Shown: piece after piece, positions 16,281-25,068 of the stretch
Position numbering within the stretch: the first letter of the stretch is position 1
How the letters are laid out: every line of letters starts with the position of its first letter
Assembly: GCA_035533295.1 (NCBI GenBank)
Contig: DATLUA010000040.1
Span: forward strand, 1 to 64,000
Source: JAGWJU01 sp035533295
GTDB taxonomy: Bacteria > Elusimicrobiota > Elusimicrobia > UBA1565 > UBA9628
Direction of reading: 5' to 3'
DNA length: 64,000 nucleotides
Made by a program: the position numbers and the translations under genes
The notes under the pieces: model-generated
Told to the model about the DNA's origin: nothing
Database searches by the model: none
The model's input: the letters and a program-made list of their open reading frames with translations, nothing else

Positions 16281-17090
16281 TCACCTCCTGGAGTCCCCGC
16301 CCGGCGGGACGAGCTTGTAGCCCACGCACGGGATGGTCGTGATGAACTTCGCGGCACCGCCCAGCTTCTCCCGCAAGCGCCGGACGTGGACATCCACGGT
16401 GCGCGGCGAGCCGAAGTAGTTGTAGCCCCACACGCGCTCGATGAGATAGGGGCGGCTTAAAACGCGGTTGGCCGAGCTTAGGAAAACGTAAAGAAGGTCG
16501 AGTTCCTTCGAAGTCAGGGGGACTTTTTTTCCGGAAACGTGCAACGTATAGCTGGTGAGATTGAGCTCGATGGGGCCCATCTTGATGAGCTCCTCCGAGG
16601 TGGTGTCCTGGGTCCGGCGCAAGACGGATTTGATGCGGGCCACGCATTCGGCGATGTCCCAGCCCAAGGACAGGCACTCGTCGGCGCCGGCCTGGAAGAA
16701 AGCCAGCTTCACGGACGTCTTGTCGGCCGCCGCCGCGGAGCCGGAATTGGCGAAAACGGGGCGCTTCAAGGGAGCCGGATGGCTGTGCCCAAGAGAAACC
16801 TTCACCGGCGCGGGAGCCGCTGCCGGGGCCTCCGCGTGCTCCACGAGGGCCACGATGGGAATCTGCCGGTTGGGGCCGCGCGCGCGCAGGTTCTTCACGA
16901 AGGCCAGGCCGTCCTCGTCCGCCAGCCGCTGGCCGATGAGCAGGAGGTCGCAGCTCGCGTGCGAGAGTATTCCCTGAACTTCCTTGGCCCGCTGCAAAGT
17001 GGTGACCGCCATCCCGTTGGCTGAGAGCGCTTCCAGCAACGCCACCCCGCGGCCGGGTTCCCGCGAAGCGTAAACGACGTTGACTCTCAT
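16281..17090 (-). CDS. OmpR/PhoB-type DNA-binding regulator with degenerate receiver
   Basis: 269 residues. The C-terminal winged helix (about 170-262) is intact, with TSKELDLLYVFLSSANRVLSR-type residues, the recognition region RTVDVHVRRLREKL and the closing wing GYKLV. The N-terminal part follows the receiver fold but has lost its chemistry. There is no acidic pair near residue 9 (YASREPG), Gly53 stands where the phospho-Asp should be (LLLIGQRL), and the conserved Lys is missing (CLSLGWD). An Ala/Pro-rich insertion of about 40 residues (85-125) interrupts the fold. It probably binds DNA independently of phosphorylation. Target promoters are not known; the inverted repeat in the triplet A promoter is a candidate by proximity only. 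Confidence 0.88.
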   Translation of the reverse strand: MRVNVVYASREPGRGVALLEALSANGMAVTTLQRAKEVQGILSHASCDLLLIGQRLADEDGLAFVKNLRARGPNRQIPIVALVEHAEAPAAAPAPVKVSLGHSHPAPLKRPVFANSGSAAAADKTSVKLAFFQAGADECLSLGWDIAECVARIKSVLRRTQDTTSEELIKMGPIELNLTSYTLHVSGKKVPLTSKELDLLYVFLSSANRVLSRPYLIERVWGYNYFGSPRTVDVHVRRLREKLGGAAKFITTIPCVGYKLVPPGGDSRR

Positions 17091-17093
17091 GAA

Positions 17094-17534
17094 CTAGGCT
17101 TCGGTTCCCTCCTCGGTGTCCGCGGCCTCTCCCAGCTCCAACGTCAAGCCGGAGAGCCCGACGGCTCCCGAGAAAAAATTATAGAGAACGCAGACGACCA
17201 GAACCAGGGCGTCCATCAAGATCATGTAGAAGGCGGCGAAAAGGACGGCGGACAAAAGCCGCAGCGGCAGCCCCATGTCGGCGGCTCCGGAGTTGGGAAT
17301 GATGACGAAGGTCAGAAGCCCGCCCAAAAGCCCCAAGGTCCCCAGCAGGGCGGAAAAAACCGGCCGGATGGCGGCGACGAGCGCGGCGCCCGCGATAATG
17401 CCGCCGACGATCATGATGACCGACTGTTCCTTGAGGAATCCTACGGCGCCGCAAATCACGCCGATGGCCACGGCCGTGGGGATCATGGGATGGATGATCC
17501 AATACGGATTCAAGCGTTTGACCTGGTAGTTCAT
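17094..17534 (-). CDS. Small four-helix membrane protein, unknown function
   Basis: 146 residues with about four hydrophobic helices: near 17-35, 37-60, 65-88 and 95-120. It has a short polar N-terminus and an acidic C-terminal tail rich in Glu/Ala/Asp. The ATG at 17534 is preceded by AAGGAG at seven bases, which decides against the GTG two codons upstream. First gene after a possible terminator and four bases before the OmpR-like regulator, so it may head the regulatory operon. No family recognised; it could be a membrane partner of the sensors, but nothing in the sequence proves this. Confidence 0.7.
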   Translation of the reverse strand: MNYQVKRLNPYWIIHPMIPTAVAIGVICGAVGFLKEQSVIMIVGGIIAGAALVAAIRPVFSALLGTLGLLGGLLTFVIIPNSGAADMGLPLRLLSAVLFAAFYMILMDALVLVVCVLYNFFSGAVGLSGLTLELGEAADTEEGTEA

Positions 17535-17610
17535 AAGCACGCTCCTTGGCCGCTGCAGTTTCCCGCGGCTACCGTGGAAAGATTAACAGAACTAAGAGCA
17601 AAACGCAAGC

Positions 17611-17630
17611 AGGGCCCAGGCAGCGGCCCT
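17611..17630 (-). terminator. Possible weak terminator after the Tad operon
   Basis: AGGGCC, 8-base loop, GGCCCT perfect stem on the minus strand, followed after seven bases by TTTT. It lies in the 138-base gap between the HAMP sensor (ends 17673) and the membrane protein (starts 17534). The poor T-run makes it uncertain. The rest of the gap holds nothing else clear. Confidence 0.35.
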
Positions 17631-17672
17631 TCGGGTTCGGCACGGATGCGGCTGGGGAAATTCTGATGGCAT

Positions 17673-18797
17673 CTAGACGCGCATGCCGATGCGCTTGGGA
17701 TCCAGGATGATGAGGGTGCGCCGGGTTTCCCCCTCGTTTTGAAGGTGGATGGCCTTGACGTGGCAGCTTTCGCCCCTGAAAACCGTGTCGCCTTCCACGA
17801 TGCGGTTGGGCTGCTCCAGGGCGGCGCCCACCATCCGGAGCACCTCCTGCTGCTGGGTGTCGATGACGTCGAGCAAGTGCAGGCGGCCCGGCCCCGCCGG
17901 GGAAACGCTCGGAATGGGGAAGTTGGTGAAGAGCACCGCGTTGTCCTCGTCCACCACGATGGCCCGGCTGTCCTTGGAAACGACGGCGGTCAAGATGGCC
18001 TGCCACCAGTGGTTTTCCGCCTCGGCGCGCTGCTTGTCGCGAACGGAGCTTTGCGCCAGTTCGGCCTTGACCCTGGACAAAAACAGCCCCAAGGCCGCGG
18101 CCACCTCTCCTATTTCGTCCGGCCGCTGGGAGAACTTGACCTCCAGCGTCCTGAAGGAAATCGATTCCACGCCGTCGCGCAAATCCCTAAGCGGTGAAAT
18201 GATGAAATGATGGAGAAAAAAATAGAGGCAAAATCCCAAAACGACCATGACCACCAGGGCCACGGCGGCGTATTTGCGCATGTCCTCGGAAATCACGGCG
18301 AAGGCGCCTTTCTGGTCGACCTGCATGTCCAGCACGCCCAGGACTTCCCCGTTGGCGGACAGGGGAATGGCGATGTCGAGCAGCGTTGAATCCGGAACCG
18401 GGATTTGCACCGGCTCCTTGGCGACGAGTGCCTCCTGGATGGCGTTGGTCGGCAGGGATACCTGCTTGTTGAAATCCCCCCACGTCATGGCGATCTTGGT
18501 CGGATCCTTATACCAGCGGACCTCGCCGTATTTATTGAGGTAGAGAAGGTCCGCAATCCGCTCGTCGTGCGCCATCTTAGTGATGATGTCGAGCTCGCTA
18601 AACGATATGGCCTCCTCGTTGCGCGCGAGACCTTTGGTCAGGGTGGGCGCGTAGAGGCGTGCCATGTCCACCGTGTCCTGGACGAGCTTTTGCTTGAAAA
18701 TCTGCTGGAAAAGCCCGTAGGCCACGAAGCCGCCCAGAATCGCGGCATAGAGGCTGATGCCGGAGAACCACAGAACCCACTTGGAGGTCAGGCGCAT
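17673..18797 (-). CDS. Membrane sensor with HAMP domain and no kinase
   Basis: 374 residues. TM1 lies about 8-32, a periplasmic single-Cache-like domain about 35-170 (YLNKYGEVRWYKDPTKIAM, LDIAIPLSANGEVLGVLDMQ), TM2 about 176-198 and HAMP about 198-250. A cytosolic PAS-like module of about 110 residues follows (AIVVDEDNAVLFTNFPIP). No HisKA, HATPase, GGDEF or methyl-accepting domain follows, so the output must be through protein contact. It is the last gene of the Tad operon, 15 bases after the TPR gene, suggesting it senses an extracellular cue and feeds it to the pilus machine or to the nearby regulators. Domain order is clear; partner is inference. Confidence 0.75.
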   Translation of the reverse strand: MRLTSKWVLWFSGISLYAAILGGFVAYGLFQQIFKQKLVQDTVDMARLYAPTLTKGLARNEEAISFSELDIITKMAHDERIADLLYLNKYGEVRWYKDPTKIAMTWGDFNKQVSLPTNAIQEALVAKEPVQIPVPDSTLLDIAIPLSANGEVLGVLDMQVDQKGAFAVISEDMRKYAAVALVVMVVLGFCLYFFLHHFIISPLRDLRDGVESISFRTLEVKFSQRPDEIGEVAAALGLFLSRVKAELAQSSVRDKQRAEAENHWWQAILTAVVSKDSRAIVVDEDNAVLFTNFPIPSVSPAGPGRLHLLDVIDTQQQEVLRMVGAALEQPNRIVEGDTVFRGESCHVKAIHLQNEGETRRTLIILDPKRIGMRV

Positions 18798-18812
18798 GGC
18801 GTCAGCCCGCGG

Positions 18813-20261
18813 TCAAGGCCCGCCGCCGTACATCTGCTGGATGCGCTCCAGGCCCACCTCGGCGTCCGAATTGTTCGGATCAAGCTCCTTGGCGACGGAG
18901 AATTCTTGGCGCGCCTTGTCGTAATTGCCCTCGTTGTAATAAATCATGCCGGAAATGTAATGCTGCTCCGCGGCGTGCTTGGACTCCGCGGAGACCCCTC
19001 CGGGCGCCTGCGGCGCGGCCGCGGCGGCGGGCGAAGCGGAGGCGGCCTGCTGCTGGGCTTGCTGCTGGGCCTGCTGCTGCTTCTGCTTTTCGGCCGCCGC
19101 TTCCTCGGCTTTTTTCTGCGCCGCCTCCTTGGCGCGTTCGACCCTCGCCGCGGCGGCCTTTTTGGCCTCGACCTTGGCGAGCGCCGCCTGACGGATTCCC
19201 TCGCGCGCCCGCTCGATAAGCTGGGAGGCTATCGCCGGATCATAGCCGTAGCTCTCCGCCTTTTTCCACTCCGCGATGGCATCGTCGTAGCGGCCCGCAT
19301 CGTAAAGCTGGCGTCCCAAAGACGCGTGCTGCTGGGCCATCTCGGAACGCAGCTCCATCATGAGCTTTCGCGCCTTCTCGTCTCCGGGCCCGTACTGCAG
19401 CACCTCATCGATCTTTTGCAAAGCTTGCTCCGTCTCGCCCTGGCCGTAGAGTTGAAGGGCTTCCTCGAGCTTCCCGTTGGCTTCCTGCTCGCGCAGCTGG
19501 GACTCGGCCTGGGCGATATCGGCCACCAGTCCGGGGTAGTCGGATTTCAAGACCAAGGCGGCGTACCATTGGTTCAAGGCGGCCTGCAGCTGCCGCTGCC
19601 GGTAGGCTTGCTCCCCGCGAAGGAAATGCTGCCGCGCCAAATCCCCGCGCACGCGGTCAAGCCAGTAGCGGGCCTTGAAATTCCAAGGGGAAAGCTTGGT
19701 CGCCTCGGTCCACGTTTCCTCCGCCTCCGTCAGCCTTCCCTGGCGGTAGAGGGTCATGCCCTCCTGGAACTTGTCCTGCACGAGCTGCTGCTGGGAAAAA
19801 AGCGGGTGGGCGCTTCCCTTGAGCTCGGTCGCCGCTTTCTGCAGCATGAACGCGTCGCTGTAGTAAGGATCGATGGAAAGAATCTCGCCGGTCAGCGACT
19901 GCGCTCCGCCGTAATCCCCCTTCCTGTACAGCCCGTAGGCGTTTTGGTAGACAATCTGGAGGGCGCTTTGGGTGATGCGGTCTTCTTCCAGCTTGATGGT
20001 CTGCAAATAGGCCTTCTTCTCATCATCGGAGCTGATCGTCCCCAGCTGGGTCTTGGACAAATCCAGGAACAGGCTGCCCAAGTTATGGGAACTCTCGCCC
20101 GCGCCCTGGGCCCGCAGAGGAAAAGAAACGGAATGAACGAAGAGGACAGAAAGCAACGGAATGAACAAAAAGCGGCGGAATGAACGAAGAGGAACGCAAT
20201 GATGGGAAAGAAAGACGGCTCTGCCCTCTTCTTCCGTTTCCACCCGTTTTTTCCGTTCCAT
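18813..20261 (-). CDS. Exported TPR protein of the Tad operon
   Basis: 482 residues. A basic repeat-encoded N-terminus (MERKKRVETEEEG) precedes a hydrophobic segment (FLFIPLLSVLFVHSVSF) ending in RAQG, read as a signal peptide with an unusual extended n-region. TPR repeats run from about 105 to 330 (YGLYRKGDYGGAQSL, GMTLYRQGRLTEAEETW, LGRQLYDAGRYDDAIAEWKK). A highly charged Lys/Ala/Gln-rich coiled coil covers about 355-415, and a last TPR ends the protein. It occupies the place of TadD, the TPR lipoprotein of Tad loci, but lacks a lipobox Cys. Its start lies in repeat copy 3 (ATGGAACGG) and is 14 bases after tadC. Likely a periplasmic scaffold for pilus assembly. Confidence 0.75.
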   Translation of the reverse strand: MERKKRVETEEEGRAVFLSHHCVPLRSFRRFLFIPLLSVLFVHSVSFPLRAQGAGESSHNLGSLFLDLSKTQLGTISSDDEKKAYLQTIKLEEDRITQSALQIVYQNAYGLYRKGDYGGAQSLTGEILSIDPYYSDAFMLQKAATELKGSAHPLFSQQQLVQDKFQEGMTLYRQGRLTEAEETWTEATKLSPWNFKARYWLDRVRGDLARQHFLRGEQAYRQRQLQAALNQWYAALVLKSDYPGLVADIAQAESQLREQEANGKLEEALQLYGQGETEQALQKIDEVLQYGPGDEKARKLMMELRSEMAQQHASLGRQLYDAGRYDDAIAEWKKAESYGYDPAIASQLIERAREGIRQAALAKVEAKKAAAARVERAKEAAQKKAEEAAAEKQKQQQAQQQAQQQAASASPAAAAAPQAPGGVSAESKHAAEQHYISGMIYYNEGNYDKARQEFSVAKELDPNNSDAEVGLERIQQMYGGGP

Positions 20262-20276
20262 TCGCTTTTTCCCGTT
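20117..20276. repeat. Dispersed GGAACGG repeat, copy 3
   Basis: Plus-strand purine units (GGAATGAACGAAGAGG-type, three copies of CGGAATGAAC at about 20130-20183) followed by pyrimidine units TTCCGTTTCC and TTTTTTCCGTTCCATTCG at about 20231-20265. On the minus strand the second part holds the start codon ATGGAACGGAA of the TPR gene, and the first part encodes the hydrophobic core of its signal peptide. Confidence 0.8.
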
Positions 20277-21175
20277 CAGAAGCCCAGGCCTCCGCTGATG
20301 AGGGACTTAATCATGGGCGAGAGCATCATAATGAAGACCGTCGGAAAAATAAAGATGATGAGCGGAATGAGCATCTTCGTCGAGGCCTGCGCGGCCAGCT
20401 TCTCGGCGCGGGAGAGGCGCCTAAAGCGCATGTCAGAGGCATAGTTGCGCAGCAAATCAACCAGGCTCGTTCCCAGCTCGTCCGACTGGATGATGAGGCT
20501 CACGAAGGACCGGATTTCCTGGACTCCCGTCCGGCGCGCGAAGCGCGTCAGGGCGTCGCGCCGCGAGTAGCCCAGCGATACCTCGTCGAGCATGGTGCCT
20601 ATCTCCATCTCGAGCGGCCCCCTCTTGGCCGAACTCTTGATGATGCGGTCGAACGCCGTCAGGTAATCAAGGCCCGCCTCGAGCGTCAGGGCGGCCAGGT
20701 CCACCAGCGGCGGAAAATCGCCCAAAATTTGGGTTTGCCGCTCCCGGACTTTCCGGTTGATGAACACGTCCGGAAAAATAAAGCCCAGGGCCACGAGCGC
20801 CGCGGAAATCACGACCGAACTGGTCCCAAACCACGCCGCGGCCCCGAACGCGAGCGCGCAAAGCTCCTTCAAATGGAGAATGTTGAGCGCGGAAGGCTTT
20901 TGCGGCCGGCCCAAGAGCAGGTGCATCTCCTCCAGCTTGGTCTCCAAGCTGGGAATTTTGAGGAGAAGGAAATCCAGCCGATCGACGATGGAGCCCTTGG
21001 GGTTGATGCGGCCGAAAACGGTCGAAACGTTGATGTCCTTTTTGGTCAACTGGGTCAAATCCGTCGCGGCGGCGTCCGGCTCGGGGCTCAGCCAATTGCG
21101 CAGGGCCATGAAAAATCCCCAGGCGCTGACGGCCGCCAAAAGTGTCAAGAAATAGTGGAACCAGGAGCCGCTCAT
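20276..21175 (-). CDS. tadC: Tad pilus platform protein TadC
   Basis: 299-residue inner-membrane platform protein of the T2SSF family. One TM helix lies at the N-terminus, a pair near 105-145 and a final pair near 260-295. The T2SSF domain has LVDLAALTLEAGLDYLTAFDRI and FVSLIIQSDELGTSLVDLLRNYA, characteristic of TadB/TadC. With TadB it forms the platform on which the TadA ATPase works to add pilin subunits. The ATG at 21175 overlaps the tadB stop by ATGA; earlier in-frame starts would lie inside tadB and were rejected. Length is normal for TadC. Confidence 0.93.
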   Translation of the reverse strand: MSGSWFHYFLTLLAAVSAWGFFMALRNWLSPEPDAAATDLTQLTKKDINVSTVFGRINPKGSIVDRLDFLLLKIPSLETKLEEMHLLLGRPQKPSALNILHLKELCALAFGAAAWFGTSSVVISAALVALGFIFPDVFINRKVRERQTQILGDFPPLVDLAALTLEAGLDYLTAFDRIIKSSAKRGPLEMEIGTMLDEVSLGYSRRDALTRFARRTGVQEIRSFVSLIIQSDELGTSLVDLLRNYASDMRFRRLSRAEKLAAQASTKMLIPLIIFIFPTVFIMMLSPMIKSLISGGLGF

Positions 21176-22782
21176 ATCTTGATGTCTCCCAGGCTGTTGA
21201 TGATCTTCATCCCGATGCCGATCCAGACGGTGCAGAAAAGCAGGACGCCCACGCCCAGCGGCCTGAAGTAGAAGCTCTCCATGGGTCCGGGCTGGAACAG
21301 GAACATGATGATGAGCATGACCCAGGGCATGACGCCTACGATGATGCCCTGGATGCGCTGCTGGGCCGTCATGGCCGCGGTTTTTTCGACGAGCTTGGAC
21401 TCCTCGCGGATAATCTCCACGATGCGGTCGAAAATCTTGGTCAGGTTTCCGCCCACCGAGCGCTGGATGACCACGGATTTGATGAGGTAGGACAAAAGGT
21501 AGCTCGGCACGCGCTCCTGGATGCCTTCCAGAGCTTTTTCCAGCGGCGTGCCCAACTGATAATTCTTGAGGCATAAGCCGAATTCCTCGGAGATGGGCGG
21601 CTGCATGTCCTTCTGGACCAGCTCCAGGCACTGCACCAAATCGATGCCGGACTTAAGGCCGTTGGACATCAAGATAATGGTGTCCATGAGCTGCTTCTCG
21701 CATTTGCTCGCCCGGCGAAAGCGCAGGTTGCGCAGAAGCCAGCCGGGCAGCGAAAGCCCGGCGTAAATCCCGAAGCCGGTGAAAATCATGAAGCCCCAGA
21801 CATTGAAGGTCAGAAGCCCGATGAGGGCGCCAAACGCGATGGGCCCGCCCACCAAGTAGTTGACCTTGATGATCAGGAACTGCCTTTCGTATTCCCGCGT
21901 CCAATCCTTTGCCTTGGCCTTGTATTTCGCGATCCACTCGTCCAAGGCCTTCTCATTCATCGCTCCGGCCAGATATCCGGCCGCGAACATCATCAGAATG
22001 CCCAGGACCGAAAGCAAATAGGGGAGCGCGTTGTTCGCGGGAGCCGGCTTTCCTTCCAGCGCCAGGGCGGAAAATCCGCGCGGCGGCTCGTGCAGTATCT
22101 TGTAGGCGTCGTTGCTCAAGGCGCCGATGGCCATGACGCTCTGCCGGTAGCGCAGGAGTTGCGGCGGCAGGGCGGCCACGGCGGCGGTCTTGCCTTCCGC
22201 GGCCATCTTCGACAAGTCCACGGCCACGGGCGGATTCGGCGCCGAGGCCAGGGAGTCGAGCATGGCCCCCATTTCGGAATCGATGAGCCGCAGATCGGCC
22301 AGCAGCGGGCGGCCGCGGCCCTCCAAGGAATCATCGAGGTGGGCGCGGTAGAGCCGGTCGATGGCCATCTCCATGCGGATATGCTCGTCCGAATAGTCGC
22401 CGAGGAGCGCGGTCGGAGAGAGCATTTCCCCGCCGTCGGAAGGCGGCAGGGCCTTTCGCGTCGTCTCGTAAAAAGTGTAGAGCACGGCCACCGGCGCCTG
22501 CCACAAGTCCGCCTCGTTGAGGATGCCCTGCTCGGGATCGTTCCAGACCGGATGGTTGAGCATGGCGGAGAGAATCCGGTCTATCCACGCGGGCGTCTGC
22601 AGGGCTGGATCGCGGTTGGCGCTGAAGTAGTGGTAGAACTCCTGCATGTGCAGCTCGGCGCCGTTTTGCTGGCCGACCAGGTACTTGATGTCCGCGCGGC
22701 TAAAAATCTCCTGGGCCCCGCACAGCGCGGGAGCGAGCAGGAAGAAGAAGCCGGCGGCCAGAGCCGTGGCGCGCGCTCTCAC
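21172..22782 (-). CDS. tadB: Tad pilus platform protein TadB with large exported N-terminal domain
   Basis: 536 residues, nearly twice the usual size. The C-terminal half is a normal TadB: TM helices near 253-274, 303-345 and at the end, and a T2SSF domain (about 360-520) with LMSNGLKSGIDLVQCLELV and IQRSVGGNLTKIFDRI. The first 250 residues are extra: a signal peptide (cut near GAQ at 23) and a helical extracytoplasmic domain of about 225 residues with no recognised family. If exported, this domain would project into the periplasm, where it could touch the pilus, secretin or TadE/G proteins. ATGA overlaps with both neighbours show tight coupling. Confidence 0.9.
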   Translation of the reverse strand: MRARATALAAGFFFLLAPALCGAQEIFSRADIKYLVGQQNGAELHMQEFYHYFSANRDPALQTPAWIDRILSAMLNHPVWNDPEQGILNEADLWQAPVAVLYTFYETTRKALPPSDGGEMLSPTALLGDYSDEHIRMEMAIDRLYRAHLDDSLEGRGRPLLADLRLIDSEMGAMLDSLASAPNPPVAVDLSKMAAEGKTAAVAALPPQLLRYRQSVMAIGALSNDAYKILHEPPRGFSALALEGKPAPANNALPYLLSVLGILMMFAAGYLAGAMNEKALDEWIAKYKAKAKDWTREYERQFLIIKVNYLVGGPIAFGALIGLLTFNVWGFMIFTGFGIYAGLSLPGWLLRNLRFRRASKCEKQLMDTIILMSNGLKSGIDLVQCLELVQKDMQPPISEEFGLCLKNYQLGTPLEKALEGIQERVPSYLLSYLIKSVVIQRSVGGNLTKIFDRIVEIIREESKLVEKTAAMTAQQRIQGIIVGVMPWVMLIIMFLFQPGPMESFYFRPLGVGVLLFCTVWIGIGMKIINSLGDIKI

Positions 22783-25061
22783 GTCAGCAAGCCTCCCCCC
22801 TTGGGCCCGCCGACGCCCGCCGCCGGCGGCGCCTTGCCGGAAACTCCGGGCTTGGTCTCCCGGTAGACCGAGAGCGGAACCTCCAGCCCCTTAAGCTTGA
22901 ACTCCTCCTGGAAAGTCGGGATGTAGCCGCAGCCCGAAAAATAGCCGATGCTCTGGCCCTGCTCGTTGACCGTGGTCTGGTGGAAGCGGAAAATGTCCCG
23001 CATGTTGATCTGCATTCCCTCGCGACCCGTGACCTCGGTGATGTAGGTGACCCGCCGTTTGCCGTCCGAAAAGCGCGTGAGCTGGATGAAGATGTTGACG
23101 GCGCTGGAAATCATCTCCACCAAGACGGACATGGGCAGCTCGGAGCCCGCCATCAAGCACATGGCCGAGAGGCGGGAGATGGCGTCCGAGGGCGAATTGG
23201 CGTGAAGCGTGGTGAGACTGCCTTCGTGGCCCGTGTTCATGGCCTGAAGCATGTCCAGCGCCTCGCCGCCGCGGCACTCGCCGACCACGATGCGGTCCGG
23301 GCGCATGCGCAGGCAGTTCTTGACCAAATCGCGGATGCTCACCTCACCCTTGCCCTCGATGTTGGCCGGGCGGCCCTCAAGTCGCACCCAGTGCTTTTTA
23401 GCCAGCCGCAGCTCGGCGGTGTCCTCGACCGTGATGATGCGCTCGCCGTCCGGGATGTAGTTGGAGAGCATATTAAGGAAGGTGGTTTTTCCGGTGCCGG
23501 TGCCGCCGGAAATAATGACGTTTTTACGCAATAAAACGCATTTTTCCAGGAAATCAATCATTTCCTGGGTGCATGAGCCGAAGGTAACGAGCTGGTTGGG
23601 CGTGTAGGGCTTGGCGGAAAAGCGCCGGATGGTCAAGGTCGGGCCCGAGACCGCCAAGGGCGCGATGATGGCGTTGACGCGGGAGCCGTCCTTCAAGCGC
23701 GCGTCGACCAACGGGACCGATTCGTCGATGCGCCGGCCAACGGGCGCCACGATGCGCTTGATGACCTGGATGACCTGCTCGTCGTTCCTAAAGCGCATGG
23801 GCAGAAGCACCAGCTGCCCTTGGCGCTCGATATAAATCTTGTCGGCCGCGATGACCATGATTTCATTCACGCTGGGGTCGCGCAGCAGGGACTGCAGGGG
23901 GCCTAGGCCCAGGATTTCATCCACCAACTCGCCGATGAACTGCTCCCGCTGCGCGCGAGACAGCGCCAGATTGCGCTCCTTTTGCATGAGCGCCTCGATG
24001 ATCCCCGCGACCTTGGTCCGGTTCTCCTCGTTCTGGGTCTGATCGTCGGAAATGCGCACGTGCTCCGTTTCCATCGCCGCGACCACGCTTTTATGCATCT
24101 TGCCCTTAAGCTCATCCCAAAAAGCGGGGACGGCGCCGGAGACGGGAAGGCTAGCGGAAGGCTTGGCGGGCGCCGCCGATTCTCCGGCCGCCGGCGCCGC
24201 CGCGGACTTCCAGAGAAAATCCGCGGCTTGGCCGAACTCCTGGCCGGAAACCGCGGAGTCCCAGCTTTTGAGCCCGGGTTGGACCTGCAAGGTGCGGCCC
24301 AGGACCAGGCGCAGCTGCTTGACCCATTCACTCTGCAGCGATTCCACGACCAGGATTTTCTGGGTGTTCGCGCACTCCGGCAGGAGATCGTCCCAAGGCA
24401 TGTACGCCAGCACGCGCTTGTTCATCGTGCTGAAAAACCGATCGACCTCCTTGGGCGAGAGCGCGCCCGGCAGATTGGCCTGATTGATGATGATCTCGAA
24501 GCGCTCCAAGGGGAAATGCAGGTTCTTGAACTCCCCGAACAGGGAATACGTCGCCTCGAAATGGGAGCGCTGCGGCAGGCAGGTCCAGAACACGAGGTCG
24601 GCCACGTCGAAGGCGAAAACCTGCATGGGGAGATACGGATCGACGTCCATGAACAAGTCGTACTCCTCGGACAAGGCGCCCAGGATATGCGCCGCGGCCT
24701 GTGGGGACAGCGCCATGATTTCCTGGCGCTTTTTCGCCAGCGGGAGCAGGCCCACTCCCCATTTGGTCATGGGAATGCGGCCGCGCAAGAGCCGGCCCAC
24801 GCCGCCAGTGGAATTTTCCCCGATGATCGGCACGAGGCTCGCCAAGGACGGCGGCTCAAGAGCCATCTGGAAGCTCAGGTCGTCCCGGCAAAGAGGATCC
24901 ATGTGCACGATGAGGACTTTCCGGTTCTGGCTGCCGGCCCAGGCCAAAGCGAGATTAAGGGCTAAAGTGCTCTTGCCCACGCCTTCGCGGGGTCCCGAGA
25001 ACACTACGACGCGGCCCGGTCCCGCCTTGGGAGCCGCCGCGGTGCCGCCGAGTTCTGCCAT
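22779..25061 (-). CDS. tadA: TadZ-TadA fusion: ParA-like localisation domain plus secretion ATPase
   Basis: 760 residues joining two proteins normally encoded separately. Residues 15-275 form a ParA/MinD-like domain as in TadZ/CpaE: deviant Walker A GPREGVGKST at 23-32, a DVDPYL motif at 139-144 and IIINQANLPG near 190-200. After an Ala/Pro/Ser linker (285-310) comes a full CpaF/TadA ATPase: Walker A GGTGTGKT at 519-526, acidic box TVEDTAE near 544, Walker B IVVGECRGGEA near 591-601 and the His-box SLTTLHANS near 615-623. It powers Flp pilin assembly at the TadB/TadC platform. The fusion would tie the polar-localisation module one-to-one to each ATPase subunit. The adenine-binding and catalytic residues look intact. 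Confidence 0.94.
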   Translation of the reverse strand: MAELGGTAAAPKAGPGRVVVFSGPREGVGKSTLALNLALAWAGSQNRKVLIVHMDPLCRDDLSFQMALEPPSLASLVPIIGENSTGGVGRLLRGRIPMTKWGVGLLPLAKKRQEIMALSPQAAAHILGALSEEYDLFMDVDPYLPMQVFAFDVADLVFWTCLPQRSHFEATYSLFGEFKNLHFPLERFEIIINQANLPGALSPKEVDRFFSTMNKRVLAYMPWDDLLPECANTQKILVVESLQSEWVKQLRLVLGRTLQVQPGLKSWDSAVSGQEFGQAADFLWKSAAAPAAGESAAPAKPSASLPVSGAVPAFWDELKGKMHKSVVAAMETEHVRISDDQTQNEENRTKVAGIIEALMQKERNLALSRAQREQFIGELVDEILGLGPLQSLLRDPSVNEIMVIAADKIYIERQGQLVLLPMRFRNDEQVIQVIKRIVAPVGRRIDESVPLVDARLKDGSRVNAIIAPLAVSGPTLTIRRFSAKPYTPNQLVTFGSCTQEMIDFLEKCVLLRKNVIISGGTGTGKTTFLNMLSNYIPDGERIITVEDTAELRLAKKHWVRLEGRPANIEGKGEVSIRDLVKNCLRMRPDRIVVGECRGGEALDMLQAMNTGHEGSLTTLHANSPSDAISRLSAMCLMAGSELPMSVLVEMISSAVNIFIQLTRFSDGKRRVTYITEVTGREGMQINMRDIFRFHQTTVNEQGQSIGYFSGCGYIPTFQEEFKLKGLEVPLSVYRETKPGVSGKAPPAAGVGGPKGGGLLT

Positions 25062-25068
25062 AAAATCC

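Noticed and set aside
20276..21631. Longer tadC start reaching into tadB
   Set aside because: The extra N-terminus is an out-of-frame reading of tadB. The ATG at 21175 with ATGA overlap starts a normal-length TadC.
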